Assembly: GCF_001612665.1 (NCBI RefSeq)
Contig: NZ_BDAX01000007.1
Span: 62,001-126,000 of the forward strand
Length of the DNA stretch: 64,000 nt
Direction: 5' to 3'
DNA from: Nocardia alba NBRC 108234
GTDB taxonomy: Bacteria; Actinomycetota; Actinomycetes; Mycobacteriales; Mycobacteriaceae
How positions within the stretch are numbered: the stretch's first letter is position 1; each line of letters opens with the position of its first letter. Below are positions 9,296-17,488 of the stretch, one piece after another. A program made the position numbers and the translations under genes. Below the pieces are notes generated by a model, which saw only the letters and a list, made by a program, of their open reading frames with translations, did not search any database and was not told where the DNA came from.

Positions 9296-10114
9296 GTGAG
9301 AGTTGCCGACAAGGTCGCCATCGTGACCGGTGGCGGCGCGGGCATCGGCGCCGCGCTGGCCGCCGCACTCGCCGCGGCAGGCGCGAAGGTAGTGGTATCC
9401 GACCTCGACGAACCCGCCGCGCTGGCCGTGGCGGACACGATCAACGCCGAGCACCCGGGCGCCACCGTGGGTGTCGGCGCCGATGCCGCCGACACCGCGC
9501 AGATCAGCGGGCTGATCGAGCTGGCGCAGCGGCGCTTCGGGCCGGTCGATCTGTACTTCGCCAACGCGGGCGTCGTCGGGGCTCCGGGGCTCGATGTCGC
9601 CGACGACGACTGGGATCGCGCGCTCGACGTGAACCTGCGCGCCCACATCCGCGCCGCGCGGCTGCTGGTGCCCCAGTGGATCGAACGCGGCGGCGGCTAT
9701 TTCATCAGCACCGCCTCGGCCGCTGGTCTGCTCACCCAGATCGGTTCGGCCACCTACTCGGTGAGCAAGCACGCCGCGGTCGGGTTCGCCGAGTGGCTCA
9801 GTGTCACCTACGGCGACCAGGGTGTTCGTGTCAGCTGCCTGTGCCCGATGGGCGTCAATACGAAACTGCTGTACGAGGGCCAGGATTCGGGCACCGAACT
9901 CGGCGCCACCGCGACCCGCGCCGTCGTGTCGGCCGGCGAGGTCCTCGAACCCGCCGACGTGGCCGACATCGTGCTCACGGCCGTCGCCGCCGAGGAATTC
10001 CTGATCCTGCCCCATCCTCAGGTGCTGGACATGTACCGCCACAAGGGCGCCGACTACGACCGTTGGCTGCGCGGCATACGCCGCTATCAGTCGTCGCTGC
10101 GCGAGAACCACTGA
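9296..10114 (+). CDS. SDR-family oxidoreductase (first of three)
   Basis: This is a classical short-chain dehydrogenase of 272 residues. The N-terminal cofactor motif is TGGGAGIG, the NAG motif is FANAGV, and the active site is Ser with YSVSK (Tyr and Lys). SDRs of this class interconvert hydroxy and keto groups on acyl-CoAs or alcohols with NAD(P). GTG at 9296 follows GGAAGGAA by about 7 bases, which decides the start. It opens the second transcription unit of the cluster, behind the palindromic operator, and is followed by the acyl-CoA dehydrogenase 14 bases on. Its particular substrate is unknown. Confidence 0.85.
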   Translation: MRVADKVAIVTGGGAGIGAALAAALAAAGAKVVVSDLDEPAALAVADTINAEHPGATVGVGADAADTAQISGLIELAQRRFGPVDLYFANAGVVGAPGLDVADDDWDRALDVNLRAHIRAARLLVPQWIERGGGYFISTASAAGLLTQIGSATYSVSKHAAVGFAEWLSVTYGDQGVRVSCLCPMGVNTKLLYEGQDSGTELGATATRAVVSAGEVLEPADVADIVLTAVAAEEFLILPHPQVLDMYRHKGADYDRWLRGIRRYQSSLRENH

Positions 10115-10128
10115 GCGAGGAAGAAGCC

Positions 10129-11343
10129 ATGTCACTGTTCGATCTGAGCGATCGCGCGAAGAAGTACTCCGACGAGCTGCTCGACTTCATGGACGCGCAC
10201 GTCTACCCGGCCGAAAGCGTCTACGACGCGCAGATGCGCGAATCCGGCGACCCGCACTTCCAGCCGCCCATCCTCGAGGAACTCAAGACCGAGGCCAAGC
10301 GGCGCGGCCTGTGGAATCTGTTCCACCCGCACCCCGGCCGCGGGCCCGGCCTGACCAACCTCGAATACGCGCCGCTGGCCGAGATCATGGGCCGCAGCCA
10401 CCTCGCCGCCGAGGCCTGCAACTGCAACGCCCCCGACACCGGCAACATGGAAGTGCTCGAGCTGTTCGGCACCGAGGAGCACAAAGAGAAGTACCTGAAG
10501 CCCCTGCTCGAGGGCACCATGGCGTCGGCGTTCGCGATGACCGAACCACGGGTGGCCAGCTCCGACGCCACCAATATCGAACTGTCGATGGTGCGCGACG
10601 GCGACGACTACGTGCTCAACGGCCGAAAGTGGTTCGCCACCAACGCCTTGCACAAGAACTGTCGCGTGATGATCGTGATGGGCAAGACCGATCCCAGCGC
10701 GGCCACGCACCGCCAGCAGACCATGATGGTGGTCCCGATGGACGCGCCGGGCGTCACGATCCTGCGCGGGCTGCCGGTCTTCGGCTACCAGGAACGCGAA
10801 GGTCACGCCGAGATCGACTTCACCGACGTGCGGGTGCCCGCCACCGACGTGCTCAAAGGTGAGGGCGAGGGTTTCGCGATCAGCCAGGCCCGGCTCGGCC
10901 CCGGCCGCATCCACCACTGCATGCGCAGCATCGGGATGGCCGAACGCGCGCTGGAGATGATGTGCAAGCGCGCACGGGCGCGGGTCGCCTTCGGCAAGCC
11001 CATCGCCGACAACGCCAATATCCAGGACTGGATCGCCGAGTCGCGCATCGATATCGAGATGATCCGGCTGCTCACACTCAAGGCCGCGCACCTGATGGAC
11101 ACCGTCGGCAACAAGGCCGCGCGCACCGAGATCGCCGCCATCAAGGTGGCCGCGCCGAACATCGCGCTCAAGGTCGTGGACCGGGCGATTCAGGTGCACG
11201 GGGCGGGCGGTGTCACCGACGACTTCCCGCTCGCCGCCGCCTGGGCGCACCTGCGCACCCTCCGGCTCGCCGACGGCCCCGACGAAGTGCACAAGCGCGC
11301 CATCGCACGGCAGGAACTGGGCAAGTACAAGGAGAGCAACTGA
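10129..11343 (+). CDS. Acyl-CoA dehydrogenase, ACAD10/11 type with Asp at the catalytic position
   Basis: This 404-residue FAD-dependent acyl-CoA dehydrogenase has the mid-domain flavin segment [15 protein letters not shown] and C-terminal helical domain. The residue normally Glu in YEGT-type enzymes is Asp382 here, in LADGPDEVH, the pattern of human ACAD10/11 and the levulinate enzyme LvaC. Those enzymes act on 4-phospho-acyl-CoA intermediates. The matching kinase is encoded two genes downstream at 12120, which supports that reading by context. It begins with ATG 14 bases after the SDR and stops 1 base before the next SDR, so all are one operon. Dehydrogenase assignment is firm; the 4-hydroxy-acid role is inference. 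Confidence 0.88.
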   Translation: MSLFDLSDRAKKYSDELLDFMDAHVYPAESVYDAQMRESGDPHFQPPILEELKTEAKRRGLWNLFHPHPGRGPGLTNLEYAPLAEIMGRSHLAAEACNCNAPDTGNMEVLELFGTEEHKEKYLKPLLEGTMASAFAMTEPRVASSDATNIELSMVRDGDDYVLNGRKWFATNALHKNCRVMIVMGKTDPSAATHRQQTMMVVPMDAPGVTILRGLPVFGYQEREGHAEIDFTDVRVPATDVLKGEGEGFAISQARLGPGRIHHCMRSIGMAERALEMMCKRARARVAFGKPIADNANIQDWIAESRIDIEMIRLLTLKAAHLMDTVGNKAARTEIAAIKVAAPNIALKVVDRAIQVHGAGGVTDDFPLAAAWAHLRTLRLADGPDEVHKRAIARQELGKYKESN

Positions 11344-11344
11344 G

Positions 11345-12127
11345 ATGACCGGACTCGACCTCACCGGCCGCACCGCCATCGTCACCGGCGCCTCGCGCGG
11401 CATCGGCCTGTCGATCGCCCAGGCGCTGGCCACCGCGGGCGCGAACGTCGTGTTGACCGCGCGCACACAGGAATCCGCTGACGCGGCCGCCGACCTGATC
11501 GTCGGCACCGCGATCGGCGTCGGCGCGCACGTGGTGGACGAGGATGCCGCGCGGCACTGCGTCGAGCTGACCGTGCGGCAGTTCGGCAGCGTCGACATCC
11601 TGATCAACAACGCGGGCACCAACCCCGCGTACGGCCCGACGATCGACCAGGATCACGCCCGCTTCGCCAAGATCTTCGACGTGAATCTGTGGGCGCCGGT
11701 GCTGTGGACGTCGCTGGTCACCCGCGCGTGGATGGGTGAGCACGGCGGCGCCGTCGTGAACACCGCCTCCATCGGCGGGCTGAGCCTGGAACCGAACATC
11801 GGGCTGTACAACGCGTCCAAGGCCGCGCTGATCCACCTGACCGAGCAGCTGGCGATGGAACTGTCGCCGAAGATCCGCGTCAACGCGGTCGCGCCGGGCG
11901 TGGTGCGAACCAAACTGGCCGAGGCGCTGTGGCAGGAGCAGGAACGCGAGCTCTCGGCCTCGACCGCGCTCGACCGGATCGGCGAACCCGACGACGTCGC
12001 CGCCGCCGTGGCGTTTCTGGCCTCCGATGCCGCGAGCTGGATCACCGGCGAAACCATGGTGATCGACGGCGGCCAGCGGCTCGGCGATGTCGCGCCGTTC
12101 CGCGGCGGAGCCACGGTCGGTGCCTGA
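11345..12127 (+). CDS. SDR-family oxidoreductase (second of three)
   Basis: The product is 260 residues with cofactor motif TGASRGIG, NNAGTN, catalytic Ser (NTASIGG) and YNASK, ending in the usual FabG-type GETMVIDGGQ. It resembles 3-oxoacyl reductases or 3-hydroxyacyl-CoA dehydrogenases. It begins one base after the dehydrogenase stop and overlaps the kinase gene by 8 bases, so the three are co-translated. LvaD, an SDR in the levulinate pathway, oxidises or reduces a hydroxyacyl-CoA beside LvaA and LvaC, so a similar step is a reasonable guess for one of the SDRs here. Confidence 0.85.
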   Translation: MTGLDLTGRTAIVTGASRGIGLSIAQALATAGANVVLTARTQESADAAADLIVGTAIGVGAHVVDEDAARHCVELTVRQFGSVDILINNAGTNPAYGPTIDQDHARFAKIFDVNLWAPVLWTSLVTRAWMGEHGGAVVNTASIGGLSLEPNIGLYNASKAALIHLTEQLAMELSPKIRVNAVAPGVVRTKLAEALWQEQERELSASTALDRIGEPDDVAAAVAFLASDAASWITGETMVIDGGQRLGDVAPFRGGATVGA

Positions 12128-13145
12128 CGTGCGCGAAGTGGTCGACCCGGTCGCCGTCGGCCGGTGGTTCACCGCGCTCGGCGTCGAGCACACCGCGCCA
12201 CTGCGTTTCGACCGGATCGGCCTCGGCCAATCGAACCTGACCTTCCTGGTGCGCGACGACGCCGACCGCCGGTGGGTACTGCGCAGGCCGCCGCTGGGGC
12301 AGCTGCTCGCCTCCGCCCACGATGTGGTGCGCGAGGCCAGGATCATGGCGGCGCTCGAGACCACCGACGTCCCGGCGCCGCGGATTCTCGGCGTCGTCGA
12401 CGATCCAACGGTGTCCGAGGTCCCGCTGGTGCTGATGGAATTCGTCGACGGGCAGGTGGTCGACACCATGGCGATCGTGGAGTCGCTCACCCCGGCGCGG
12501 CGTCGGGCCATCGCCGAGTCTCTGCCGCGCACGCTGGCGAAGATCCACGCGGTCGACCTGACCGCCGTCGGCCTCACCGATCTCGCGAGTCACAAGCCCT
12601 ACGCCGTGCGCCAGCTCAAACGGTGGAGCGGGCAGTGGGAGCAATCCAAGACCAGGGAACTGCCCGAACTCGACGAGCTCACCCGCAAACTCACCACCGA
12701 CATCCCGCCGCAGCGCGAGGTGACGCTCGTGCACGGTGACTTCCACCTGCGCAATGTGATCACCGCGCACGACACCGGCGACATCGTGGCCGCGCTGGAC
12801 TGGGAACTGTCCACCCTCGGCGACCCGCTGGCCGATATGGGCAGCCTGCTCGCCTACTGGACGGAACCGGGCGAGAACACCGGCGGCGACTTTCCCGCCT
12901 CCGCGCTGCCCGGTTTCCCGAACCGCGCGCAGATGTCGGCGGCCTACCTGGAACTGACCGGGCGCGACCCGGCCGCCCTACGCTACTGGCACGCCTTCGG
13001 GCTCTGGAAACTCGCCGTCATCGGCGAGGGCGTGTTGCGCCGAGCGCGCGACACACCGCAGAACAAAGCCGCCGCGGGCACCCCGACCGTCGAACGTATC
13101 GACGCGATCGTGCACCGGGCACTCGACGTCACCGAAGAAACCTAG
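12120..13145 (+). CDS. Phosphotransferase-fold kinase, ACAD10/11-N or LvaA type
   Basis: This 341-residue protein has an aminoglycoside-phosphotransferase fold: N-lobe GQSNLTFLV and WVLRRPP, catalytic loop LVHGDFHLRN (about 203-212) and metal-binding DWELSTLGDPLADM (about 226-239). The DWELSTLGDP block is typical of the kinase half of ACAD10/11 and of LvaA, which phosphorylate the hydroxyl of 4-hydroxyacyl-CoAs, rather than of antibiotic kinases. It is separate from its dehydrogenase here (fused in animals). GTG at 12120 overlaps the preceding SDR by 8 bases; GTG at 12129 is an alternative. A drug-resistance role is unlikely given the operon. Confidence 0.85.
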   Translation: MPDVREVVDPVAVGRWFTALGVEHTAPLRFDRIGLGQSNLTFLVRDDADRRWVLRRPPLGQLLASAHDVVREARIMAALETTDVPAPRILGVVDDPTVSEVPLVLMEFVDGQVVDTMAIVESLTPARRRAIAESLPRTLAKIHAVDLTAVGLTDLASHKPYAVRQLKRWSGQWEQSKTRELPELDELTRKLTTDIPPQREVTLVHGDFHLRNVITAHDTGDIVAALDWELSTLGDPLADMGSLLAYWTEPGENTGGDFPASALPGFPNRAQMSAAYLELTGRDPAALRYWHAFGLWKLAVIGEGVLRRARDTPQNKAAAGTPTVERIDAIVHRALDVTEET

Positions 13146-13157
13146 ACAGGAGCAGAC

Positions 13158-13907
13158 ATGACTCGCACCGCCATCGTCACCGGCGCCGCCCGCGGCATCG
13201 GCGCCGCCATCGCGACCAGGTTGGCCGCCGACGGCATGGCCGTCGCCGTGCTCGACCTCGACGAATCAGCCTGTAAGACAACGGTCGACGCCATCGAGGC
13301 CGCCGGGGGCACCGCACTCGCGGTCGGCGCCGACGTGGCCGACGAGGCGGCCGTCACCGCCGCGGTGGAGCGGATCGCCACCGAGCTCGGCGCGCCGACC
13401 GTGCTGATCAACAACGCGGGCGTGCTGCGCGACAACCTGCTGTTCAAGATGTCGGTCGCCGACTGGGACACTGTCATGAACGTGCACCTGCGTGGCGCCT
13501 TCCTGATGACCCGCGCCGTGCAGAAGTACATGGTCGAGGCGAAGTTCGGTCGTGTCGTCAATCTGTCGAGTACTTCGGCGCTCGGCAATCGCGGCCAGGT
13601 CAACTACTCCGCGGCGAAGGCGGGGATGCAGGGGTTCACCAAGACCCTGGCCTTCGAGCTCGGCAAGTTCGGTGTCACCGCCAACGCGATCGCGCCCGGC
13701 TTCATCGAAACCGAGATGACCGCGGCCACCGCGGCCCGGGTCGGTGCCGATTTCGAGGCGTTCAAGGCCGCCGCGGCCGCGCAGATCCCGGTGAACCGGG
13801 TCGGTACCCCCGACGACATCGCCCACACCGCGTCGTTCTTCGTGAGTGAGGGCGCGGGGTTCGTCTCGGGCCAGGTCGTCTACGTCGCCGGCGGACCGAA
13901 GGACTGA
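13158..13907 (+). CDS. SDR-family oxidoreductase, FabG-like (third of three)
   Basis: The 249-residue product has TGAARGIG, NNAGVLRDNLLFKM, NLSSTSALG and YSAAKAG, and the long IAPGFIETEM loop typical of FabG and of (R)-3-hydroxyacyl-CoA dehydrogenases. An RBS-like AGGAGC precedes the ATG by 5 bases. It lies 12 bases after the kinase stop and 7 bases before the MDR-type oxidoreductase. It probably handles the 3-hydroxy/3-oxo step once the carbon chain has been rearranged. That is inferred from context; NAD(P) specificity was not worked out. Confidence 0.85.
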   Translation: MTRTAIVTGAARGIGAAIATRLAADGMAVAVLDLDESACKTTVDAIEAAGGTALAVGADVADEAAVTAAVERIATELGAPTVLINNAGVLRDNLLFKMSVADWDTVMNVHLRGAFLMTRAVQKYMVEAKFGRVVNLSSTSALGNRGQVNYSAAKAGMQGFTKTLAFELGKFGVTANAIAPGFIETEMTAATAARVGADFEAFKAAAAAQIPVNRVGTPDDIAHTASFFVSEGAGFVSGQVVYVAGGPKD

Positions 13908-13914
13908 TCCGACG

Positions 13915-14901
13915 ATGAAAGCATGGCAGGTGACAGAACTCGGTGAACCACGCGATGTGCTGCGGTTCAACGACATAGCCGATCCCGTGGCCGGACCGGG
14001 GCAGGTGCTGGTGCGCGTTCTCGCGACGCCGGCGAACTTCCCCGACGTGCTGCTGTGTCGCGGGCAGTACCAGGTCAAGCCGCCGCTGCCGTTCACGCCC
14101 GGCGTGGAACTGTGCGGTGAAGTGGTGGCGGTCGGCGACGGTGCTGGCTTCGCGATCGGCGACCGGGTCGTCGGCACCACGAACCTACCCGGCGGCGCGT
14201 TCGCCGAGCTGGCCGTGCTCGACGCCGACAGCGCCTTTCCCGCACCGGATTCCCTCGACGACGCCGAGGCCGCCGCACTCGTCATCGGCTATCAGACCAG
14301 CTGGTTCGCCCTGCACCGGCGCACCCAGCTGCGGCCCGGCGAGACGCTGCTGGTGCACGCCGCCGCGGGCGGCGTAGGCAGTTCCGCCGTGCAGCTGGGC
14401 AAGGCGGCGGGCGCGCGCGTGATCGGGGTCGTCGGCGGGCCGGAGAAGGCGCAGTACTGCCGGCGCCTCGGCGCGGATCTCGTGATCGACCGGCACACAG
14501 AGGATTTCGTGCCGATCGTCAAGGAGTTCACCGGCGGTCGTGGCGCCGATGTGGTCTATGACCCGGTCGGCGGCGACGCCTACGCCAAGTCCACCAAATG
14601 CATCGCGTTCGAAGGGCGCATCCTGGTGATCGGCTTCGCGGGCGGCACCATCCCCCAGCCCGCGCTCAATCACGCGCTGATCAAGAACTACTCGATCATC
14701 GGCCTGCACTGGGGGCTCTACAAGCAGTACAACCAGCAGGCGATCGCCGACTGCCATGCCGAGCTGTCCCGGCTGGCCGCGGCGGGCGAGGTTCGACCGT
14801 TGATCAGCGAACGGCTCTCACTCGGCGATATCCCCGACGGACTCGGTCGGCTCGGCGACGGCGACACCGTCGGCAGACTCGTCTTCCATCCCCCGCTATA
14901 A
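13915..14901 (+). CDS. MDR-family NADPH:quinone or enoyl reductase
   Basis: The 328-residue protein belongs to the medium-chain dehydrogenase family, zinc-free quinone oxidoreductase branch: GroES-like N-domain (PGVELCGEVVAVG near 60), Rossmann nucleotide site HAAAGGVGSSAVQLGK (about 147-162), and GGRGADVVYDPVGG. No structural-zinc Cys cluster is present. These enzymes reduce quinones or 2-enoyl compounds with NADPH. It is the last metabolic gene before the second TetR, whose promoter overlaps this gene's TAA stop. It may reduce an unsaturated intermediate left by the dehydrogenase or elimination step. Confidence 0.83.
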   Translation: MKAWQVTELGEPRDVLRFNDIADPVAGPGQVLVRVLATPANFPDVLLCRGQYQVKPPLPFTPGVELCGEVVAVGDGAGFAIGDRVVGTTNLPGGAFAELAVLDADSAFPAPDSLDDAEAAALVIGYQTSWFALHRRTQLRPGETLLVHAAAGGVGSSAVQLGKAAGARVIGVVGGPEKAQYCRRLGADLVIDRHTEDFVPIVKEFTGGRGADVVYDPVGGDAYAKSTKCIAFEGRILVIGFAGGTIPQPALNHALIKNYSIIGLHWGLYKQYNQQAIADCHAELSRLAAAGEVRPLISERLSLGDIPDGLGRLGDGDTVGRLVFHPPL

Positions 14902-14908
14902 ATAGGAC
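14897..14908 (+). promoter_or_regulatory. Possible -10 element for a leaderless TetR transcript
   Basis: TATAAA at 14897-14902 ends 6 bases before the ATG at 14909 and overlaps the TAA stop of the preceding gene. That spacing would put the transcription start at the ATG itself. No good -35 is visible, so this is tentative. Confidence 0.35.
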
Positions 14909-15616
14909 ATGGAACGACGTGCGGAGACCGGGGGCGAGGGCGCGCCGCCCTCGATGGCGCGTACCTCGCTGCTGCGCGAGCTGCCGGCGACGCCGCGTGG
15001 GCTGCGTACCAGGACCGCGCTGATCGACGCGGGACGGAAGGTGTTCGAGCGCATGGGGTATCTCGATGCCCGGCTCGTGGACATCACCCAGGAGGCCAAC
15101 TGCTCCTCGGGCACCTTCTACACCTATTTCGCCGGGAAAGAGGAGATCTTCGCGGCGATCCTGGAGCACGCCCAGGAGGACATGATGCATCCCGGGATGG
15201 AGCATGTGGCGGGCGACGACGATCCCGTGTCGATCATCGAGGCCAGCAATCTGGCGTACTTCGAGGCCTACCGGCGCAACGCGAAGTTGATGGGCCTGCT
15301 CGAGCAGGTCGCCACCATCGACCCCGAGTTCAGCAAGCTCCGCCAGGAACGGGCCGACGCGTTCATCCACCGCAACGCCCGCAGCATCGCCGCTCTCCAG
15401 CAGCGTGGTCTCGCCGATCCCGAGCTGGATCCGATGCTGTCCTCGCGGGCGCTGTCGGGAATGGTCAGCAGGCTGGCCTTCAACTATTTCGTCGTCGGCG
15501 ACGGGCTTCTCGACGGCACACCGCGCCCGATCGAGGAGCTCGTCTACACCGTGACCCGGCTCTGGGCGAACGCGTTGCGCATAACGAAAAAATCCCCTCA
15601 CCGAGTTGTCTGGTGA
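14909..15616 (+). CDS. TetR-family regulator at the end of the catabolic cluster
   Basis: The product is 235 residues. An unusually long arm of about 30 residues precedes the HTH (ALIDAGRKVFERMGYLDARL, then EANCSSGTFYTYFAGKEEIF). The C-terminal half is a helical ligand domain. The start at 14909 is set by an in-frame stop nearby and the close -10-like element; an internal ATG at residue 16 is possible. The last codons (KKSPHRVVW and stop) lie inside the hairpin that ends the tRNA operon on the other strand, so the natural C-terminus may have been extended or reshaped by that terminator. It could co-regulate the cluster; its operator is not identified. Confidence 0.82.
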   Translation: MERRAETGGEGAPPSMARTSLLRELPATPRGLRTRTALIDAGRKVFERMGYLDARLVDITQEANCSSGTFYTYFAGKEEIFAAILEHAQEDMMHPGMEHVAGDDDPVSIIEASNLAYFEAYRRNAKLMGLLEQVATIDPEFSKLRQERADAFIHRNARSIAALQQRGLADPELDPMLSSRALSGMVSRLAFNYFVVGDGLLDGTPRPIEELVYTVTRLWANALRITKKSPHRVVW

Positions 15617-15622
15617 GGGGAT
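15587..15622 (-). terminator. Intrinsic terminator of the tRNA Glu-Asp-Phe operon
   Basis: On the minus strand an 11-bp stem (ATCCCCTCACC with GGTGAGGGGAT) and 9-base loop are followed by six T. It lies just past tRNA-Phe and overlaps the 3' end of the TetR coding sequence on the plus strand. Confidence 0.8.
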
Positions 15623-15628
15623 CGAAGG

Positions 15629-15702
15629 TGGCCAGAGCCGGGATCGAACCGGCGACCTACCGCTTTTCAGGCGGTCGCTCGTACCAACTGAGCTACCTGG
15701 CC
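15629..15702 (-). tRNA. tRNA-Phe (GAA)
   Basis: This is a 74-nt cloverleaf on the minus strand: acceptor GGCCAGG with TCTGGCC (one G-U), D-arm GTAGCTCAGTTGGTACGAGC, anticodon loop CTGAAAA (anticodon GAA) on CCGC/GCGG, and T-loop TTCGATC. The discriminator is A and CCA is not encoded. It is last in the Glu-Asp-Phe operon. Confidence 0.95.
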
Positions 15703-15732
15703 GGAAGTACCGGATTGCTCTGGTACTACGTG

Positions 15733-15806
15733 CGACCCTGACGGGACTCGAACCCGCGACCTCCGCCGTGACAGGGCGGCGCGCTAACCAACTGCGCTAC
15801 AGGGCC
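15733..15806 (-). tRNA. tRNA-Asp (GTC), copy 2
   Basis: It is base-for-base identical over 74 nt to the copy at 5048-5121, with anticodon GTC in loop CTGTCAC. The identity extends one base beyond the tRNA on the 3' side. This copy is in the middle of the Glu-Asp-Phe tRNA operon conserved in related actinobacteria, so it is probably the ancestral one. Confidence 0.95.
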
Positions 15807-15844
15807 ATGCTTCTGCAGTACTGCTAGACACAGTCCGAAGACTG

Positions 15845-15917
15845 TACCCCCTACGGGATTCGAACCCGCGCTACCGCCTTGAAAGGGCGGCGTCCTAGGC
15901 CGCTAGACGAAGGGGGC
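15845..15917 (-). tRNA. tRNA-Glu (TTC)
   Basis: This is a 73-nt cloverleaf on the minus strand: acceptor GCCCCCT with AGGGGGT, anticodon loop CTTTCAA (anticodon TTC) on CCGCC/GGCGG, T-loop TTCGAAT, discriminator A, no encoded CCA. It is first in the three-tRNA operon. Confidence 0.95.
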
Positions 15918-16008
15918 TCGTTCCGAATCTCTCCGGGGCGGCTTCAACGTTTCCGTTGGGAGCTCGCATAGCTTATGACAGGTGTGCGCAGAGTTCCAAA
16001 TCGCCTGG

Positions 16009-16680
16009 TCAAGCGCCCAAACCGAGGTCATCCAGGCGCGCTTGCTCGCGCCAGCCCTCGGCGCGGAAGTTCTGAATCCACAGCGGGGTGGCCATCGCCT
16101 CCACGATAACCTCCAGCACCTCGGCGAAGCGGGCGCGCAGGTCGGCGGCGGACCCGTTGGAGATGGGATCGACCAGATAGCGCTGGCCCGCCAGTGCCGC
16201 GGACAGGGTTCGGGTGAAGCGGTCGGGGTCGGCGTCGGCGCGCAGGTGGCCGTCGTCGATGGCGCGGACCGCGAGCACGCGGGTGGCGCGGCCGACGATG
16301 CGTCCGCCGCCGTTGCCCGCGTCGCGATGGAAGTCGGGTTCGATCACGAGCCGGTACTCGGCCTGCACGATGGTGTCGTGTTCCAGGCGAAGGGCGATCT
16401 CGTCGACCATGCCGTGCAGGACGTCGAGCGGGCCGAGGTCGGCGCGCGCGAGCCAGCGCTCCGAGCAGATCCGGTAGCGCTCGACCGCGGTCTCGAGCAC
16501 CGCGCGCGCCAGGTCCTCCTTGGAGTCGAAGTGGAAGTACATCGCGCCCTTGGTGGCGCGCGAACCTTCCAGAATGCGGTTGAGCGATGCCGCGGCATAT
16601 CCGCTCTTGCCGAACTCGACGGCCGCGGACTTGATAATCGCCGCGCGTGTCCGGCGCGCCCGCTCTTGCTGCCGTGCCAT
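16009..16680 (-). CDS. TetR-family regulator resembling gamma-butyrolactone receptors
   Basis: The product is 223 residues. The N-terminus ARQQERARRTRAAIIKSAAV, then FGKSGYAAASLNRIL and TKGAMYFHFDSKEDLARAV, closely follow the ArpA/ScbR pattern (TKGALYFHF-SKE-LA). Streptomyces receptors of this type repress antibiotic and signal genes until a butyrolactone binds. No AfsA-type synthase is seen within the window, so this is an orphan or a pseudo-receptor. ATG at 16680 is chosen because the receptor-type start begins exactly there; longer in-frame extensions are poor. About 730 bases of upstream DNA hold no clear gene, leaving room for its promoter and operator. Confidence 0.85.
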   Translation of the reverse strand: MARQQERARRTRAAIIKSAAVEFGKSGYAAASLNRILEGSRATKGAMYFHFDSKEDLARAVLETAVERYRICSERWLARADLGPLDVLHGMVDEIALRLEHDTIVQAEYRLVIEPDFHRDAGNGGGRIVGRATRVLAVRAIDDGHLRADADPDRFTRTLSAALAGQRYLVDPISNGSAADLRARFAEVLEVIVEAMATPLWIQNFRAEGWREQARLDDLGLGA

Positions 16681-17412
16681 GCTCGAAACGCCTCCGAACC
16701 TTCTCGACGCCGACGGTCGAATACAGACCGCTGGCACGAATTGTGGTTTTAATTCAAACTTTCGGTATGAAAGACTCGCGATGCCTCGCACAGCGGCCCC
16801 GCCACCAGTGAGAACCGCCTCCTCCCGCGGTAACGACTGCCCCTTTGCCCGGAGTTCGCGTACCCATCGCGATCACCTCGGCCTGCGATCCATCGATGAA
16901 TTCCCGAAACGCCACACCCTGCACCGAAGCCACGGAAAACGCGGCACCGGTGACAGTTTCGAAATTCACCAGGCAATCACCGTACCCGTATTCGCGAGTC
17001 GCCACGCGACGATTGACGTACCTATCCGCACATCCGGTTCGGTTATCCACACCAGCAACCGACGCGCAACCGGAATGGTTACTTCGGGTACGAATTACAT
17101 AGGCGCGCAGCCCGGTTGAACACCTCGCCGACACCACAGACGGCCGCCGAACGGTCGCGAGACCGGCGCCCGCCTTGGACCTTTCCATCGCTGCTGCACC
17201 CCTGCTTGTCGAAAGATGTTGCGATACAACAATATTCGATGACCTTACGCAACTCACAACGCGAACCCCACTGGGCACCAGGTATTTACCCGCCGATCAT
17301 CGCCGATGCCCGTCCGGTCACCGACCACCACCAGCGACGATCCACCGCTCGCCACCCCACCGGGGACCACGGTTCGGCCCTTCGGCACAGCGTCAGCTAG
17401 ACTCCGCTGCGC
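16681..17412. other. 732-base spacer without a convincing gene
   Basis: GC and third-position bias fall compared with neighbours, and no frame has family resemblance. The side near the TetR start is AT-rich and includes the inverted repeat CTTTC-ggtat-GAAAG (16759-16773), a possible operator. The far end carries the tRNA-Lys promoter region, with TAGACT at 17398-17403 ending 9 bases before the tRNA. A decayed gene is possible (minus strand, about 16754-17278), but not supportable. Confidence 0.4.
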
Positions 17413-17488
17413 GCCCCTTTAGCTCAGTTGGTAGAGCTGGTGACTTTTAATCACTAGGTCGTAGGTTCGAGTCCTACAGGGGGCACCA
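17413..17488 (+). tRNA. tRNA-Lys (TTT), CCA encoded
   Basis: This is a cloverleaf with acceptor GCCCCTT and AGGGGGC, D-arm TAGCTCAGTTGGTAGAGC, anticodon loop CTTTTAA (anticodon TTT), T-loop TTCGAGT, discriminator A and an encoded CCA at 17486-17488. None of the other tRNAs in the window encodes CCA. Confidence 0.95.

Noticed and set aside
12120..13145. Aminoglycoside resistance kinase.
   Set aside because: The fold is shared, but DWELSTLGDP and the operon with an ACAD10/11-type dehydrogenase point to acyl-CoA metabolism.
5048..15806. Integrative element with integrase using tRNA-Asp as attachment site.
   Set aside because: No integrase, excisionase or phage gene lies between the tRNA copies, so only the repeat itself is reported.
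16754..17278. A 174-codon minus-strand frame in the spacer before the GBL-receptor-like gene.
   Set aside because: Some codon bias is present but no family resemblance, so it is kept only as possible decay.
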